Shown here: positions 6,756-8,873 of the stretch, one piece after another
Layout of the letters: each line of letters begins with the position of its first letter
Numbering within the stretch: position 1 is the first letter of the stretch
Assembly: GCA_020629735.1 (NCBI GenBank)
Contig: JAHDCT010000042.1
Coordinates: forward strand, 1 to 8,873
Direction of reading: 5' to 3'
DNA: 8,873 nucleotides
Origin: a bacterium
GTDB taxonomy: Bacteria; Patescibacteriota; Gracilibacteria; Absconditabacterales; Absconditicoccaceae
Made by a program: the position numbers and the translations under genes
Notes under the pieces: model-generated
What the model saw: the letters and a program-made list of their open reading frames with translations, nothing else
The model's database searches: none
What the model was told of the DNA's origin: nothing

Positions 6756-8747
6756 ATGAGTATGAATTTGCGCCTAGTCTTCTTATCAATACTTTTCTTT
6801 TTTGGTATTGCGCCAGCTTCAGTGTTGGCAGCGTGAGCTACTGCTTTTGAAGTAACTCTTTCTGAGGATACTATTACTGCTTGAGAATTTGTTGATGTAA
6901 CTATTAAAGCAATTGATGAATCTGGAGAGGTAGATGAAAATTATACAGAGGATATTTTTATTGAGGTTAAATGATTCGAGGCAGGTAGTCCTGATGTTGT
7001 TTTACCAGGATGAGGATATGGATATTTTGATGCATCAGATTTGTGAATAAGAACCTATTCAAAATGATTAACTATAAAGAAGCCAGGTACCTATGAAATT
7101 GAAGTGGTAGATTTGCTTGTTGATATTACCTGAGTTAAGTGATCTGCTGTTCTAAAGGTGAATGCTGTCAATGATGGTCCACCCCAAGGAACATTGACTA
7201 TTAATACACCCTCGGAATGAGCTGTTCTTTCTGAAGACACTGTTTGAGTAATTGCCACGACCTCATTGCCAAATACACCAATTGTCTTATATATGGATGA
7301 TGAGAAAATTCAGGAATGACTTTCTGATAAAAACTGAGATATTTCGATGAATATTTCTGGTATTACTGCTGGAGAGCACACCTTGCTTATGAATGCTGTA
7401 GATGTTTCATGAGCGATTATGGCGACGAGTTGACCTGTAAAATTTACTTATGAAATTGATCATTGAGCATTGTTTTTATGAGTTGAGGTTACTCCAAGTA
7501 ATGAAGTATTGGAATGAGATAAAGTTACCGTTAAAATAACTACAGCTGATGTTGTTGATAGTGTTACATTGACGGTAGGTGAATGAGATCCTTTACCAAC
7601 AAGTAAAATTTCTGATGGTGTTTTTCAAAAAGAACTACTTTTGGAAGAAGAGTGAACCTATCCTTTAGATATATGACTTTCTGTTGATTGAGCTTCAAGT
7701 ACTCATGAAGATGTAGAGACCATAACAGTTAAAAAGGACGTGAAGGAAATTCTTACTTTAACTTATGAACCTCAATTAAACCAAAGTAAGGTTGATTTAG
7801 CATGGACATACATTTGACGTATTGATTATTTCAAGGTAGAGTATTGAATGACTAAGAATAATTTAGATAAATCATTGAAGACGACTATTGATAAGTGAAC
7901 GATATTATTAACAGATCCTACGGTTACTTGGTATGCTATGGTTCATCCAACTGACGAACAAGGAACTGTTATTTGAAAGTCTTCTGAGATTATTACGATT
8001 GATCCACTTCGTGATCCGGATCCAATTTGTTGAAATAAGCTTATTGAAGAAGGTGAAGAATGTGATGATGGAAATACGGTAAACGAAGATGGATGTTCAA
8101 GCGTGTGTATTATTGAAACTTCTACTTGTGGAAATCGTAAGATTGAAATTTGAGAGGAGTGTGATGATGGTAATGAGAAAAATGGTGATTGATGTAGCGA
8201 TGTGTGTACTATAGAAATAGCAACATGTGGAAATAGAGTTTTAGAGTTGTGAGAGGAATGTGATGATGGTAATGCAACTAGTTGAGATGGTTGTAGTGAA
8301 TTATGCAAGATTGAGGCAGATCCAATTCCTACTCCTGAGCCAACACCGACTCCTACACCTGAACCAGAAATTTGTAATACGTGATGAATTGCTTTGAATA
8401 CAAGACAGGTAGCAGGAAGACATTATCTTTATCGAGATAAGGTTCCTAACGCTAGTAAATACTATGTGTACAGAAAGGACACGCGTCCATGAAGTATCCA
8501 AGAAATGGTGTTAGTTGGTGAAACGGTGAATGAGCTTTTTGAATATCCTTTTGATCCTAATGCTCAGGCAGATCAGTATGCCTGGTATGCTGTTGAAGCC
8601 GAATGTCAAAACAAACAAAGAGGACTTGTTGGAGATGTTTCTAAAGTAAAAGTGTGACCAAAACAGACGATTCTTATTCTTCTTTTCTTGACCTTACTTC
8701 TTCGATGATTATGGAAGTTGCAACAATCTAAGCCAGAAGTATCGTAA
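6756..8747 (+). CDS. Secreted, C-terminally anchored multidomain protein with Ig/FN3-like domains and CDDGN Cys-rich repeats
   Basis: 663 residues with TGA as Gly. A signal peptide occupies about residues 1-25 (hydrophobic core LVFLSILFFFGIA, cleavage likely after VLA). Then come: an Ig-like region (about 28-137; VDVTIKAIDESGE, YFDASDLGIRTYSKG); a second (about 141-233) and a third (about 236-330) beta-rich region; an FN3-like region (about 331-420; KVDLAWTYIGRIDYFKVEYG); three 33-residue Cys-rich repeats from 425, 458 and 491 with core CGN...GEECDDGN...DGCS..C, matching the Myxococcus-type disulfide repeat (TIGR02232/DUF4215-like); a Pro/Thr/Glu linker; another FN3-like region with two cysteines; and a final membrane helix (about 638-654) with a short basic tail. 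No LPxTG sorting motif was seen. It is probably displayed on the cell surface for adhesion or protein binding. ATG 6762 is an equally possible start. Confidence 0.88.
8028..8324 (+). repeat. Three tandem 99-bp repeats encoding disulfide-rich CDDGN modules
   Basis: Units start at 8028, 8127 and 8226, exactly 99 bp apart, each encoding 33 residues. The invariant core is CGN, then GEECDDGN, then DGCS and a final Cys, so each unit has four cysteines that likely form two disulfides outside the cell. The Gly before EECDDGN is GGT in the first unit and TGA in the other two, a second local proof that TGA means Gly here. Confidence 0.9.
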
Positions 8748-8768
8748 TTTGAATTTCTTAGTTTTCTT

Positions 8769-8796
8769 AAAACTCTTACTTTGGTGAGAGTTTTTT
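8769..8796 (+). terminator. Rho-independent terminator at the end of the surface-protein operon
   Basis: The arm AAAACTCTTAC (8769-8779) pairs with GTGAGAGTTTT (8784-8794) around the loop TTTG. This gives eleven pairs with one G-U pair, and the T-run continues to 8796. It begins 22 bases after the TAA of the 663-residue protein and fits a shared terminator for the two genes starting at 6266 and 6756. Confidence 0.85.
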
Positions 8797-8873
8797 AGTA
8801 TATAGAAAATTTTAAATAATATTTTATTTCTCGCTTGCATTCATACATAACTTTGATATATATGTTCATGTTT
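8797..8873. other. AT-rich spacer after the terminator, no supported gene
   Basis: The last 77 bases are very AT-rich, with promoter-like stretches such as TAAATAATATTTTAT. ATG triplets at 8862 and 8868 could open a new gene, but too little sequence follows to judge. Confidence 0.4.

Noticed and set aside
7943..8501. Minus-strand ORFs opposite the Cys-rich repeats
   Set aside because: They are antisense shadows of the 663-residue surface protein, whose Cys-rich repeats and Pro-rich linker are recognisable.
1..8747. Pseudogenes or frameshift-ridden genes because of many in-frame stops
   Set aside because: Every interrupting stop is TGA, while TAA and TAG occur only at gene ends. Domain motifs continue across each TGA without a frame change, so these are sense codons.
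1..8747. UGA read as Trp (table 4) or as selenocysteine
   Set aside because: Trp would destroy the calcium-binding consensus and motifs such as HASGHGG and GEECDDGN. Selenocysteine cannot explain such frequency, and TGA falls exactly at family glycine positions.

Overview
The window is most likely from a Candidate Phyla Radiation bacterium that reads UGA as glycine (translation table 25), that is, Absconditabacteria (SR1) or Gracilibacteria (BD1-5/GN02). With the standard code the window breaks into short ORFs. With UGA read as Gly it resolves into seven long, tightly packed genes with recognisable domains. The best internal proof is in the first gene: in a calcium-binding repeat the same glycine position is written GGN in some copies and TGA in others. 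The sequence alone does not separate the two phyla.

Layout. (1) 1-1685, +: 3' part of a large surface protein made of thrombospondin-type-3-like Asp-rich repeats, a Gly-rich linker, a ten-cysteine domain, and a two-helix hairpin like the VirB2/TrbC-type pilins common in CPR genomes. (2) 1816-2217, +: a 133-aa protein, possibly a remnant of a metallo-beta-lactamase-fold protein. (3) 2223-2789, -: a class I SAM-dependent O-methyltransferase, convergent with gene 2 (5 bp apart) and divergent from gene 4. (4) 2905-4908, +: ribonuclease J with basic N- and C-terminal extensions and an apparent Tyr in place of the motif C metal-ligand His. (5) 5066-6148, +: MltG-type endolytic transglycosylase, followed by a rho-independent terminator. 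(6) 6266-6724, +: small single-span membrane-anchored protein of unknown function. (7) 6756-8747, +: secreted, C-terminally anchored multidomain protein with Ig-like and FN3-like regions, three Cys-rich CDDGN repeats and a Pro/Thr/Glu linker, followed by a strong terminator. Genes 6 and 7 look like one transcription unit.

Theme. Genes 1, 6 and 7 encode cell-surface proteins and gene 5 acts on peptidoglycan, so much of the window serves the cell envelope. RNase J handles RNA turnover, and the methyltransferase substrate cannot be read from sequence. No start codon has a recognisable Shine-Dalgarno sequence. No tRNA, rRNA, CRISPR array, transposase or integrase was seen, and no non-coding stretch exceeds 160 bases.
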